64,000 nucleotides of DNA. Source: JBOEGW01 sp050633625 (lineage in GTDB: Bacteria > Pseudomonadota > Alphaproteobacteria > Rhodobacterales > Rhodobacteraceae). The stretch is taken from positions 5,763 to 69,762 of the forward strand of contig JBOEGW010000002.1 of the NCBI GenBank assembly GCA_050633625.1. Reading direction: 5' to 3'. Of the stretch, positions 8,762 through 17,104 are shown piece after piece. The position numbers and the translations under genes are program-made. Position 1 is the stretch's first letter. Every line of letters begins with the position of its first letter. The notes below the pieces were generated by a model. That model did no database searches, was not told the DNA's origin, and saw only the letters and a list, made by a program, of their open reading frames with translations.

Positions 8762-9961
8762 ATGAAGGACATCAACCCAAACGATCTGAAAATCCGGTGT
8801 GACGCCGTTCTGAACGGACTGGGCACCGGTCCGTCGCGTGTGCCCGGGGTTGTCGCGATGGCAACGGACCGCAATGGCGATATCTACGCCGGCGCGGCCG
8901 GAGAGCGGCGGCTGGACGGCGACGCAATGACGGAGGACACGGTCTTCGCCATCTTCTCGACCACCAAGGCAATCGCTGGCACCACAGCCCTGCAATGTGT
9001 CGAGGAGGGTTTGTTGGACCTCGATGCGCCTGCGAAAAACTACGCCCCGGCCATCGGTGAGTTGAAGGTGATCGACGGGTTCGACGCGGACGGCACCCCC
9101 AGACTGCGCGCCCCCAAAAGTGATGTCACGACCCGCCAACTGATGCTGCACACGGCCGGTTTTGGCTATGATTTCTTTAACGAGACCTATAAGCGCCTCG
9201 CCGAAGAGCAGGGCCAGCCCTCTGTCGTCACCGGCAGCCGCGCCTGCATCGAAACCCCGCTGCTATTCGATCCGGGCACGAAGTGGGAATACGGCACGAA
9301 CATCGACTGGGTCGGACAGGTCGTCGAAGGCATCCGCGGCAAACGCCTGGGCGAGGTTATGAAAGAGAGGATCTTCGACCAGCTCGGCATGCAGGATATC
9401 GCCTTTACCCGGACGCCCGACATGAAGGAGCGGACCGCGACCATCCACGCGCGGGGCGAGGATGGCGGGCTGACCCCGATGGACGACTTCGCACTACCTG
9501 ATGACCCTGAGGTCCACATGGGCGGCCACGGGCTCTACGCGACTGTGCCGGAATACATGAAGTTTATCCGCATGTGGTTGAACGACGGTGCCGGTCCGAA
9601 CGGGCGGGTCCTGAAACCCGAAACCGTCGAATGGGCCGTGCAGGGCGCACTTGTCCCACCGCAGAAAGTCACCATGCTGCCCGGCGTCATTCCCTCGCTT
9701 TCGAATGATGCAGAGTTCTTTCCGGGCATACCCAAGGACTGGTCCTACACCTTCATGGTCAACACCGAAGACGCGTCCACCGGGCGCCCGGCCGGCGCCA
9801 TCGGCTGGGCCGGGCTGGCGAACAGCTACTATTGGATAGATCGAAAGAATGGGATCGGCGGCTACTGGGCAACGCAGATCCTGCCGTTCGCAGATGGGGT
9901 CTCCTTTCCAGGGTATATGGATTTCGAGAGCGCGGTCTACGCGGCCCTCTCGGGGCAATAA
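8762..9961 (+). CDS. Serine hydrolase of the beta-lactamase / esterase (class C-like) family
   Basis: A 399-residue enzyme without a signal peptide. The nucleophile motif S-x-x-K is visible as FSTTKAIAGT (about residue 70), followed by a WEYGTN block that could supply the second motif and a late GIGGYWATQ segment. Proteins of this type hydrolyse esters, lactones or peptides rather than being true antibiotic beta-lactamases. ATG 8762 is chosen because a strong GGGAGGAA ribosome site precedes it; upstream in-frame codons have none. Same strand as the AraC regulator, 96 bp after it. Confidence 0.85.
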   Translation: MKDINPNDLKIRCDAVLNGLGTGPSRVPGVVAMATDRNGDIYAGAAGERRLDGDAMTEDTVFAIFSTTKAIAGTTALQCVEEGLLDLDAPAKNYAPAIGELKVIDGFDADGTPRLRAPKSDVTTRQLMLHTAGFGYDFFNETYKRLAEEQGQPSVVTGSRACIETPLLFDPGTKWEYGTNIDWVGQVVEGIRGKRLGEVMKERIFDQLGMQDIAFTRTPDMKERTATIHARGEDGGLTPMDDFALPDDPEVHMGGHGLYATVPEYMKFIRMWLNDGAGPNGRVLKPETVEWAVQGALVPPQKVTMLPGVIPSLSNDAEFFPGIPKDWSYTFMVNTEDASTGRPAGAIGWAGLANSYYWIDRKNGIGGYWATQILPFADGVSFPGYMDFESAVYAALSGQ

Positions 9962-10324
9962 CGGCATTTTCCTGCTATGCCAAAGGGCGGGGCGCATGCG
10001 CGCCCCGTCGGACTTGCCGGTTTTCACGCCTTAGATAGGTTATGAGATAAAGAAGCCATTGGACGGGTTTGGACCGAACGTCCGCTAAGGGCCGGAAGCG
10101 ACGCACGCGGGCGACGAGCGGGCGGTCGTCATGCTGCAACGCCGCAAGTCCGCTCCGAGCCCGAAATGTGGAATGCCGCAAATCCGCAAGATGTCCGCTG
10201 TTCGTCCGAGGGGCTTTGGTCTGTCTATACTCTCAGTGGGTGGTCATCTGAAATTCCGACCTATTTGAATAAGAGCATACGATACGCAGAATTGAAAATC
10301 TGCATTTGAAACAGGGAATAACTC
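9962..10324. other. Non-coding gap between the two hydrolase genes
   Basis: No convincing gene is present. The segment starts with a strong GC hairpin (9989-10006), is GC-rich with decayed-looking short frames in the middle, and becomes AT-rich just before the next ATG, where the promoter of the metallo-hydrolase gene would be expected. I could not single out promoter boxes with confidence. Confidence 0.5.
9989..10006 (+). terminator. GC-rich hairpin after the serine hydrolase gene, weak terminator candidate
   Basis: Perfect 7-bp stem GGGGCGC / GCGCCCC with a 4-base loop, 28 bp after the stop codon. No T-run follows immediately (a TTTT comes about 15 bp later), so if it terminates transcription it is not a textbook intrinsic terminator. 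Confidence 0.35.
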
Positions 10325-11296
10325 ATGACTTCTTTTGATCTCTCGCGCCGTGGAATGATCCTCGGCGCCGCTGGCGGGGCTGCCCTTCTTGCCGCCGGAC
10401 GCCCACAGGTCCTCCAGGCCGCGGCCCATACAACGGTGCCACTTCCAACCTTCTATGACCGTATGGTCGGCAATCTGCGCGTGACGACCTTACTGGACGG
10501 GTATTTCGAGCTTGATCAGAACATGGTGACGAACCTTGAGGACGAGCAAATCGACGAAGGATTGAAGGCGGCCTATCTTGACCCTGCGGATCCGATTCCG
10601 CTGGCAATCAGTACGCACGTCATTCGCCAGGGGGACCAGGTCAGTTTGATCGATGCTGGTGCGGGCGGTTCCTTTGGACCAACAGCAGGCCGGTTGCGCA
10701 CATCGCTTGAATCGCTTGGCGTTGCACCTGAAGACGTGACGCGCGTTGTGTTGACCCACATGCACCCGGATCACATCGGGGGATTGATGGGAGATAATGG
10801 CGCGGTCTTCCCGAATGCATCTTTGCATGTCAGCGAAACCGATCATGCCTTCTGGACGGATGAGACGATCGCATCGGGTGCGCCGGAATCGTCGCAAGGT
10901 TTCTTCGCACTGGCACGTGCTGTCAGCGAAGCTTACACCCAGCGGACTGAAATGTTTGGAGACAATACCGATCTTGGTGGCGGCCTTACGACTTTGGCCA
11001 TGCCGGGGCATACGCCTGGACACAGCGGGATCCGTGTGTCGGATGGCTCTGATCAGTTGATCATATGGGGAGACAGCACAGCTGTGGCGTCGCTGCAGTT
11101 TCAACACCCCGATGCCGGCATCGCCTTCGACGCAGATAGCACGCAGGCCGCCGAGACTCGCCGCCGCGTCCTGGATATGGTGGTTGCCGACAAGATTGCC
11201 GTTGCGGGCACCCATTTGCCGTTCCCCGGTATCGGCCATGTCGAAGAAAAAGACGGGGCCTACGCCTGGGTTCCAGAAGTATGGCGGCACATTTAA
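10325..11296 (+). CDS. Tat-exported metallo-beta-lactamase-fold hydrolase
   Basis: A 323-residue protein beginning with a twin-arginine-type leader (SRRGMILGAAGG, then a hydrophobic alanine stretch to about residue 36), so it is probably folded with its metal before export. The zinc-binding signature THMHPDHIGG (H-x-H-x-D-H, about residues 144-150) is followed by later ligands in LAMPGHTPGHSGI and in IWGDSTAV; the terminal AVAGTHLPFPGIGHVE also fits. Such proteins include quorum-quenching lactonases and other hydrolases; substrate unknown. It stands alone after the serine hydrolase. Confidence 0.88.
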   Translation: MTSFDLSRRGMILGAAGGAALLAAGRPQVLQAAAHTTVPLPTFYDRMVGNLRVTTLLDGYFELDQNMVTNLEDEQIDEGLKAAYLDPADPIPLAISTHVIRQGDQVSLIDAGAGGSFGPTAGRLRTSLESLGVAPEDVTRVVLTHMHPDHIGGLMGDNGAVFPNASLHVSETDHAFWTDETIASGAPESSQGFFALARAVSEAYTQRTEMFGDNTDLGGGLTTLAMPGHTPGHSGIRVSDGSDQLIIWGDSTAVASLQFQHPDAGIAFDADSTQAAETRRRVLDMVVADKIAVAGTHLPFPGIGHVEEKDGAYAWVPEVWRHI

Positions 11297-11416
11297 AGCG
11301 GTCGTCTCGCAAAGCCGAAAGCTGGTCGCGAATTTCCGGGCCGATTGCTACAATTAAGTAGCTGCTGAAGCCTCGGGACGGAAAAGACGAACCGCACACG
11401 CTGCGCCTGCTGAAAG

Positions 11417-11452
11417 GCGCTGTCGGATCAATTCCAATTTGTCCGATAGCGC
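11417..11452. repeat. 36-bp imperfect palindrome
   Basis: Arms of 17 bp (11417-11433 and 11436-11452) match at 14 positions around a 2-bp centre; the outer part GCGCT.TCGGA is best conserved. It lies 120 bp after the metallo-hydrolase stop. It could be a bidirectional terminator (no long T-run) or a protein-binding or recombination site. Confidence 0.5.
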
Positions 11453-11488
11453 TACTCGGGCGACATCATGCTGACCACCCGGGCGATT

Positions 11489-11509
11489 GGACCCGAAGGG
11501 TTCGGGCCC
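11489..11509. repeat. Short hairpin GGACCCGAA / TTCGGGCCC
   Basis: Nine-base arms with one mismatch around a 3-base loop, in the non-coding stretch before the end of virD4. No T-run follows on either side. Role unknown. Confidence 0.4.
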
Positions 11510-11926
11510 GAGACGTTGCCGTGGCAGAGATATCAGATTTTAGAATTCACAAGAATTAGGCAGTACATTGCACCGCCCCGACCTCATCCTGCCTGAACTG
11601 CGTCGTTCCGCCGCATCTAATGAGGGTAGAGGGACGTGCTTGGGAACTTGTCATCGCATGATCTTCTCTTCCTGAGTCGGCTGAGCATTGGCGTGGGCAG
11701 CATTGGCATTGGAATTGGCATTGCCGATGCGGACAATCAAATTGGTGACGCGAACCGCAGCTTCGTCCCGCGGTGCAGTCAACCGGCATACCAACATGTT
11801 ACGGTCATGGAGCAATGTCCGCTACGCGGGCTGCAACTGCAGCATCTGAAGCGAGGGGCGAAGGTCCGGTATGGGCCGATCGCGTCAGCACCTTCGTGAC
11901 GGGCCAATCACGGCATGATCAGGCCC

Positions 11927-13843
11927 TCATTCACCCAACAACTCCTCAATAAAATCCTCCTGTCGATCAAGCACCGCCTCCCATTCCTTCGGCACAGCCG
12001 CTTCCCGCTCGCGCGTCTCAGGCTCAGGTTGCCCACGCCCGCCCTCGAGCGCCATCACGCTCATCGCCCGCGCTTCACGGCGTTGCGAACGATCACGTAC
12101 GAGCGCGCGTTCGGCTGGTTTGACAGTCTCGTCCACACCGGTCTCGTCACCCCCACCATCGCTCCCCCATGGCCCCACGCCCTGAACACTCGGCGGATAC
12201 GGGAAGGGCTTGCCCTCCTGCCGGGCCAGCATCTCCTTGAAGAAGTGATCGTCGTAATATTTGATCCGGCTCGCCTTGATCGGGTGCTGGGGCGAGGCGA
12301 GGATGATGACCTCGTCGGGATCCATCAGACGGGCTTCCGTCTCGGAAAGCAGCGGCCGTTCTTCCAGCCGCGCCGAAGTCGAGGTCGCGCCGAGGAAACC
12401 CTTGTTGCGACCATACATCCGGGTCACCGCCTCGCGGGTGGTGCTGCCGACAGCGGCGGACACCTCTTTCACGGTGCGCTGGTCGCGCGGGGTGATGTAG
12501 AGCTTGAGCCCTGCCCCGTTCTCGAGGCTTTCACGGCCCTCGGGCCCATAGATCCGGTCAAGAGAGGCCAGCGACTGCGCGATCATCGCGACGCGACCGC
12601 CGTAGCTCGCCAGCGAATGGATCGCGCGCTCGAGATAGGGCATCGCCCCCATCTGCTGGAATTCGTCGATCATCATCATGACCGGCCAGGGCTCATCCGG
12701 GCCAGGCTCGTTCAGGCGGATCGACGCGATGAGATCGGCGAACATCAGGCGCAGGAGCGGGGCGAGGGTCGCGATGTGATCCTCGGAGACGGCGATGTAG
12801 AGCGACTGCGGGGTCTTGCGGAAGGTCGAGAAATCGAAGTCACTCGCCTCGGTGGCCGAGCGCACGGCGGGGTTGTCCCATTGCTTGAGACCGGCGGTCA
12901 TCAGCGCCTGAATGTTCGAGGTCAGCAGCCGCGACGATGCCGAGGCCGCATTGGTCCAGAGCTCGCGCAAGATGTCTTCTTCGGCCTCGTCGGCATAGGT
13001 CTTGTACTGGGCGTTCTTGTATTCGCCCCCGGCGACGATCTTGTTCACCTCGCCAAGGCTCGGCGTGCCGCGCTGGATCGCCAGTAGACAGGCGGCGACG
13101 AAGATCGACTTGCCCGCCTCAGAGAAGGTGTCGAGGGTCTTGTTGTCTTTGTCGAGGAAGAGGTCGGCCAAGATCGAGACCTCGGTGAAGCGCTGCGCGA
13201 ATGTCGGGGCCTTGGCGATCCGCGCGAGCGGGTTGTAGCGATGCGTGGCGTTGGCCCAGTCGAAGGGGCTGAAGCGATAGACCTCGTCGCCATTCAGTGC
13301 GCGAAGGCGCGCGGTCTTCTCGAAGTTCTCTCCCTTCACGTCGAGCACCACGACCGAGCCCGCAAAGCTCAGAAGGTTCGGGATCACGAAGCCGACGCCC
13401 TTACCCGCACGGGTGGGCGCCACCATCATCACATGCGGAATGGTCGTCGAGGAGATGAACTCGGCCTTAGAGGTCGGCGCGCCGAGCTTGCCACAGACAA
13501 AGCCCTTGCCTGGGGCCTGCAGCATGTCGTTCTTCTTCAGCTCCGCCTTGGTCTGCCAATGGGCAGAACCGTAATCGTCGCGCTCCTTCTTCCAGGTCCA
13601 CGCCAGTGCCAGCGCGCCGAGGCCGATCGCGCCGAAGCCGACGGCACCAAACCCCACCTTGAAGGCCTCGGGGTGCGCTGCGCGTGTAGCTGCACTCGCC
13701 TTCCAGAGCGCCAGCATGTCGAAGCTGCCAAAGCCGGTTTTCAGGGCCAGGGTCAGGTAGAAGGCGGCGACGATGGTGCCGATGACAGCACCGCAGATCA
13801 CACCGAAAAGAAGTGCTGCCCAGAGGGGAAGTGTCTTGGTCAT
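11927..13843 (-). CDS. virD4: VirD4/TraG coupling protein
   Basis: A 638-residue inner-membrane ATPase: two N-terminal membrane spans (about residues 7-35 and 65-85), Walker A APTRAGKGVGF (about residues 142-150) and Walker B PVMMMIDEFQQMG, as in the VirD4/TraD family. It links the relaxase-DNA complex to the VirB pore. ATG 13843 is chosen because AGGGGAG lies 9 bases upstream; the ATG nine bases earlier sits directly on that ribosome site. It follows the relaxase gene by 16 bp and ends the mobilisation operon. The tail (about residues 540-638) is charged and probably contacts the relaxosome. Confidence 0.94.
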   Translation of the reverse strand: MTKTLPLWAALLFGVICGAVIGTIVAAFYLTLALKTGFGSFDMLALWKASAATRAAHPEAFKVGFGAVGFGAIGLGALALAWTWKKERDDYGSAHWQTKAELKKNDMLQAPGKGFVCGKLGAPTSKAEFISSTTIPHVMMVAPTRAGKGVGFVIPNLLSFAGSVVVLDVKGENFEKTARLRALNGDEVYRFSPFDWANATHRYNPLARIAKAPTFAQRFTEVSILADLFLDKDNKTLDTFSEAGKSIFVAACLLAIQRGTPSLGEVNKIVAGGEYKNAQYKTYADEAEEDILRELWTNAASASSRLLTSNIQALMTAGLKQWDNPAVRSATEASDFDFSTFRKTPQSLYIAVSEDHIATLAPLLRLMFADLIASIRLNEPGPDEPWPVMMMIDEFQQMGAMPYLERAIHSLASYGGRVAMIAQSLASLDRIYGPEGRESLENGAGLKLYITPRDQRTVKEVSAAVGSTTREAVTRMYGRNKGFLGATSTSARLEERPLLSETEARLMDPDEVIILASPQHPIKASRIKYYDDHFFKEMLARQEGKPFPYPPSVQGVGPWGSDGGGDETGVDETVKPAERALVRDRSQRREARAMSVMALEGGRGQPEPETREREAAVPKEWEAVLDRQEDFIEELLGE

Positions 13844-13859
13844 GGTGGTCATCTCCCCT

Positions 13860-15788
13860 TTAGAATTCCATCTCGTCGTCGAGTCCGCGGTCACGGCCAA
13901 GATCCCGGCCCAACTCCTGCGCCTCTTGCTGGCCGCGCAGCCGGGCGACCTCGGTCGCCTTGTCCTGCTGCAACCCGGCGGCGCGGTCGGTGAAGACCTG
14001 GTCGCCGGTCTCCTCGAAGGTCATCTCCAGGAACTCCTGCGTGACGGTGATCTGGTCGAGCTTACTCGGCAGGGCAGCGTCCAGCACCTCGTAGTTGCCA
14101 CGGCGTAGCTCGGCCAAGCCCTCCTCCCCCAATTCCTTGAAGAGCTCGGATTGCAGGGTTCGCTCGACTGTCTCTTCCTGTGCCTCGGTGAGCTTGCCAT
14201 CGCGCAACATGTCGGCGAGGTCCTGCAGGTAGGGATTGGGCGTCCGGTCGTCCTCGTCGATGAGGGGCAGCGTCGCCTCTTCCTCATCGGCAAGGGTCCG
14301 GCCGATCTCGACGCCCAGTTCTTTCGCGCGTTCCATCAACGCGTCCATCACGCCGTCGACCTTTTCGAGCGCGGCATCCAGTTGGTCATCATTGGCCGTC
14401 TCGACGCTGAGACCGTCTTTGGCCAGCACCGCGTTCATGTCCCGCTCGACCCAGTCCTGCGCCATGCCGTAGTTCCGCGTGCCACCCGCCGCGATCCGGG
14501 CTACCAGTTCCTCGCTGTCCATTCCGGCCTCCTCGGCGCGCTCGAGCACATCGCGGAGCCCCTCGTCATTGCCGGACTGCAGCGCGGCAATCAGCACCTC
14601 GCTGCCCGCCCCCGGCGGATAGGGTTCCTCCAGCTGCTTGCCAAACCGCGCCCGCAGGTCCGGGTCCGGCACCATCTGCGAGAGGTCCGCGATGATCGGT
14701 GCGGCCTTGGCTTCAAAAGCGGCACGCTCCGCCGGATCCAGTTCTTCGGCCTTGAGCCTGAGCGCCTCGATCGTGCGCTCGGAATAGTCGATCGCATCAC
14801 CGACGGTCTTGATGTCCTTCATGTCTATCTCTCCTTCGGTGAAATTCCACGGCGTGCCCGAGCCAAGCCCGTCCGCCAAGCCGCGTACGGCACGTGCCAT
14901 GTGGCGCTGGTCCATCCGGTCCAGCAGGTCGGCGAGGTTCTTGTAGTCCTTGGCGAAGCCCACCACCTGCGCCTGCGCGATGGCGGATTCCTGGGCCGTC
15001 ATGACGATCTCGCGCGGCAGGCGGGCCTCTTCCTTGGCGCGGTAGATCTCCTCGATCCCGGCGGGCTTCTCGAAGATGCCGCGCTCGAGCCGGGTCGTGG
15101 CGTCGAGCATCACGCCATACGCTTCGGCGATCTCGGCCTGCTTCTCGCGCATGAGCTGCGGCGACATCACACCCTCGGCCCAGCAGGAGAACCAGGTGCC
15201 CTTCTCGACGCCGCGGTTGTTCAGGATGATGTGCGCGTGTTTGTGCGCCCGGTCGTCATGGACCGCGAGGACATAGTCCCACTGATCGCCATATTCGCCG
15301 CTCTCGAAGAAATGCTCCGTCCAGTCCATGGCGATGTCGCGCACCTGATCGACCGTGACGTCGGTCGGGAAGGACAGAAGCATGTGCGAGGTGAACCCGA
15401 GCTTGGTCGAGCCGCGCCAGGTCCCGGCCCAATCCTCGATGATGTTCTCTTTCTGATCCTCAGAAAGCACCGCCGCACCGGTCAGCGCATTGGTCATCGT
15501 CGAATAGGTGTAGACCGCCTTGTCGTTGACGTAGGAGATCTGCGCTCCGAGCGAAGCACGCGTCTTGCAGCCTCCAGCCCGGATCCGCTTGAACACCGCC
15601 GCCCGGCTCTGACCCGACGCAGCCTTCAGCGCGTTGCGCGCCGACATGGATCCGACGCGCGCGAAACTCCGCCCCTGCCGACGCCCCGCCAGCCGCGCGT
15701 CGATCCGCGCCGCGGCCTGACCCCGGATGCGCTCATCCTCCCAGAGCCGGCCCATGACCGAAGTGTAGAGGGCGAGGGGATCAGGCAT
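13860..15788 (-). CDS. VirD2-like MOBP relaxase
   Basis: A 642-residue protein. The N-terminal 250 residues form the relaxase domain: candidate catalytic tyrosines in YVNDKAVYTYS (about 86-95) and the histidine triad motif HDDRAHKHAHIILNNRG (histidines at about 177, 182 and 184), the HUH signature of the VirD2/MOBP class. The rest is acidic and helical, and is the likely signal for VirD4 and the T4SS. It would nick oriT and lead the strand into the recipient. Its start overlaps the mobilisation-protein gene by 8 bp, and virD4 follows. No catalytic residue appears missing. Confidence 0.92.
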   Translation of the reverse strand: MPDPLALYTSVMGRLWEDERIRGQAAARIDARLAGRRQGRSFARVGSMSARNALKAASGQSRAAVFKRIRAGGCKTRASLGAQISYVNDKAVYTYSTMTNALTGAAVLSEDQKENIIEDWAGTWRGSTKLGFTSHMLLSFPTDVTVDQVRDIAMDWTEHFFESGEYGDQWDYVLAVHDDRAHKHAHIILNNRGVEKGTWFSCWAEGVMSPQLMREKQAEIAEAYGVMLDATTRLERGIFEKPAGIEEIYRAKEEARLPREIVMTAQESAIAQAQVVGFAKDYKNLADLLDRMDQRHMARAVRGLADGLGSGTPWNFTEGEIDMKDIKTVGDAIDYSERTIEALRLKAEELDPAERAAFEAKAAPIIADLSQMVPDPDLRARFGKQLEEPYPPGAGSEVLIAALQSGNDEGLRDVLERAEEAGMDSEELVARIAAGGTRNYGMAQDWVERDMNAVLAKDGLSVETANDDQLDAALEKVDGVMDALMERAKELGVEIGRTLADEEEATLPLIDEDDRTPNPYLQDLADMLRDGKLTEAQEETVERTLQSELFKELGEEGLAELRRGNYEVLDAALPSKLDQITVTQEFLEMTFEETGDQVFTDRAAGLQQDKATEVARLRGQQEAQELGRDLGRDRGLDDEMEF

Positions 15789-16401
15789 TCCTGACCAGCC
15801 TCAGACGGCCGCCGGTCGCGGGCGGGTCATCCTCCAGAACCGCGCTCTCCGTCCCCTGCCTTTCTTCCTTTTGCGGCCACTCCTGAGCGCGCAAGACCTG
15901 CGCCGCATCCTTCATCCGGCCCATCTCACGGCTCATGGACTGCGCCAGATCGAGCAGTTCGATCAGCACCGCACGGTCCGCCTCCGCGACCTCCAGCCGA
16001 CCGCGATGGACCGCCTTGGCGAGCGCCAGTCCCGTGTCGCTCACGTCCTTCGCCTGACGCCACGCAGCACAGAATTCCGAGACCAGATCACGGGGTACAT
16101 CGAGGAACCCGCACCGTCCGCGCAGCACCGCATTGAGCGCCTGGGACCGGTTGGCAAAACCCCGTTCGCGCCACTCGGCATCGAAGGCGTCCAGTTCGGA
16201 TCGGCTTGCCCGGAACGACACCGTCTCGCTCGGATCGCGCACCGCGATGCCCTCGCCCGCCTCCTCTTTCGCGAGCCGGTTCACGTGGCGCGGAGAGATG
16301 CCGAACGCGGCCGCCAGGTCCTTCGCGCTCTCCCCCGCAGCAAAGCGCCGCGCGAGTTCGATGCGCTCTTCAAGCTTCAGGTTTTTCGCTGGTCTCGGCA
16401 C
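15781..16401 (-). CDS. Relaxosome accessory (MobC/VirD1-like) DNA-binding protein
   Basis: A 206-residue protein with an N-terminal helix-turn-helix (AKDLAAAFGISPRHVNRLAKEE, written in part: ISPRHVNRLAK) followed by a ribbon-helix-helix-like segment (SETVSFRASRSELDAF; ANRSQALNAVLRG) and a helical tail. It directly precedes the relaxase and would bind oriT to load it. The start is GTG 16401, supported by GGGAGAA 8 bases upstream; a longer frame reaching 16494 lacks a ribosome site and runs into the oriT region. First gene of a mobC-relaxase-virD4 operon. Confidence 0.82.
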   Translation of the reverse strand: MPRPAKNLKLEERIELARRFAAGESAKDLAAAFGISPRHVNRLAKEEAGEGIAVRDPSETVSFRASRSELDAFDAEWRERGFANRSQALNAVLRGRCGFLDVPRDLVSEFCAAWRQAKDVSDTGLALAKAVHRGRLEVAEADRAVLIELLDLAQSMSREMGRMKDAAQVLRAQEWPQKEERQGTESAVLEDDPPATGGRLRLVRNA

Positions 16402-16456
16402 TAGGGCGTTCTCCCGCTTCCAGAAAAAGGATGCATGCGCAGACGCGCGCGAGGCA

Positions 16457-16474
16457 GCGATTGCTCGCAATCGC
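16457..16474. repeat. Perfect hairpin GCGATTG-CTCG-CAATCGC
   Basis: Seven-base perfect arms with a 4-base loop, 56 bp upstream of the mobilisation-protein start. Could be an operator for autoregulation by the relaxosome protein or part of the oriT structure. Confidence 0.5.
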
Positions 16475-16534
16475 GTTCGCGTGCGGCGGAGCATTCAGCT
16501 TTGCGGGAAACGCCCATGACAGACCCCTCGGACA

Positions 16535-16567
16535 AAATGTGCAAACATTGGCCATATCCTGCCAACG
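16535..16567 (+). other. oriT nick site candidate (VirD2/MOBP type)
   Basis: The + strand reads AATGT-GCAA-ACATT (inverted repeat 16535-16548), then GGCCA, then TATCCTG at 16554-16560 followed by CCAAC. The MOBP nick consensus is YATCCTG with the cut after the G, and Ti-plasmid border and oriT sites carry ATATCCTG followed by a pyrimidine, so this fits well. The predicted cut is between 16560 and 16561; the relaxase would stay on the 5' end at 16561 and the strand leading to higher coordinates would enter first. Confidence 0.65.
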
Positions 16568-16890
16568 TCTTCCTTCTCTCCTTCGCTTATACTTCAATAA
16601 ATCACATTGTGCAATATTACGTTTTGCGTGTCGTGTATTTTTGCAGGCATTGGCCGCCGTCAAGACCCCGCGTCGCGGCGCGACATGGGACGGGTCCCGC
16701 CCTCATCGATGCAGGACAAGCAGGTCGAAAAAGCTAACGAAACTTGTGTTCAAGACGCACGCTGCGACACGCAAACCGAACGCCCGAGCCGTTCACGGAT
16801 CGGGCGCCAGGAACACGAAAACGGCCCGCGCGGGATGGCGCGTGTCACGCCCGTTTGGGGCGTCACAATGTTGGTAAGGATCAATGTCTG

Positions 16891-16939
16891 ACCCCTGCGG
16901 ATCCGAAGACCCGCAGGGGTATCTGGGTCAGTGACCCAG
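16891..16939. repeat. Two consecutive hairpins flanking the small gene at 16943
   Basis: First hairpin: ACCCCTGCGG (16891-16900) and CCGCAGGGGT (16911-16920), a 10-bp perfect stem. Second: CTGGGTCA (16923-16930) and TGACCCAG (16932-16939), an 8-bp stem around one base. They lie immediately after the stop of the - strand small gene and could terminate its transcript or insulate oriT. Confidence 0.6.
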
Positions 16940-16942
16940 TCC

Positions 16943-17104
16943 CTAAGAGCGCAGATCGTCGTAACGGCTGCGGGCGATCAGCGCCTCGGTCTCGAGGCTG
17001 TCGAGGGTCTCCGGATGGGCGTCGTCATCGAAGGCGGCGAGGTAGGCATCGAAGGCCATGTCGGCTTGCAGTTCGGCGAGGTCTATGGATTGTTCGAGTG
17101 TCAT
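16943..17104 (-). CDS. Small acidic helical protein, unknown
   Basis: A 53-residue protein (starts MTLEQSIDLAELQADMAF) rich in Asp, Glu and Ala, predicted helical, no membrane segment. ATG 17104 is preceded by AAGGAT 8 bases upstream; a longer frame to 17248 has no ribosome site and an atypical basic composition. I do not recognise a family. Its place between oriT and DUF736 suggests an early-expressed plasmid gene in the leading region. Confidence 0.6.
   Translation of the reverse strand: MTLEQSIDLAELQADMAFDAYLAAFDDDAHPETLDSLETEALIARSRYDDLRS

Larger units (their letters stand above)
11297..11926. other. Non-coding, possibly decayed region between cargo and virD4
   Basis: About 630 bp without a supported gene. 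Short frames exist on both strands but show no recognisable protein and no ribosome site. It holds two hairpin-forming repeats (11417-11452 and 11489-11509). A low-complexity stretch around 11690-11730 is built of repeated ATTGGCATTGG-like units. Likely a junction between inserted cargo and the conjugation backbone. Confidence 0.5.
16402..16942. other. Origin-of-transfer region (non-coding)
   Basis: A 540-bp gene-free stretch upstream of the mobilisation operon. It holds a perfect hairpin (16457-16474), the nick-site candidate (16535-16567) inside a locally AT-rich segment, and two hairpins at its far end (16891-16939). Location next to the relaxase operon, AT-rich core and hairpins are what an oriT looks like. 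The promoter of the - strand mobilisation operon must also lie here. Confidence 0.65.

Noticed and set aside
9989..10006. Textbook intrinsic terminator after the serine hydrolase
   Set aside because: The stem is good but there is no adjacent T-run, so it is listed only as a weak candidate.
11915..13087. 390-codon + strand frame over virD4
   Set aside because: Antisense shadow of virD4; composition is Arg/Gly/His-rich and no domain is visible.
14151..15794. 547-codon + strand frame over the relaxase
   Set aside because: Antisense to a relaxase with intact motifs; no ribosome site or recognisable domain.
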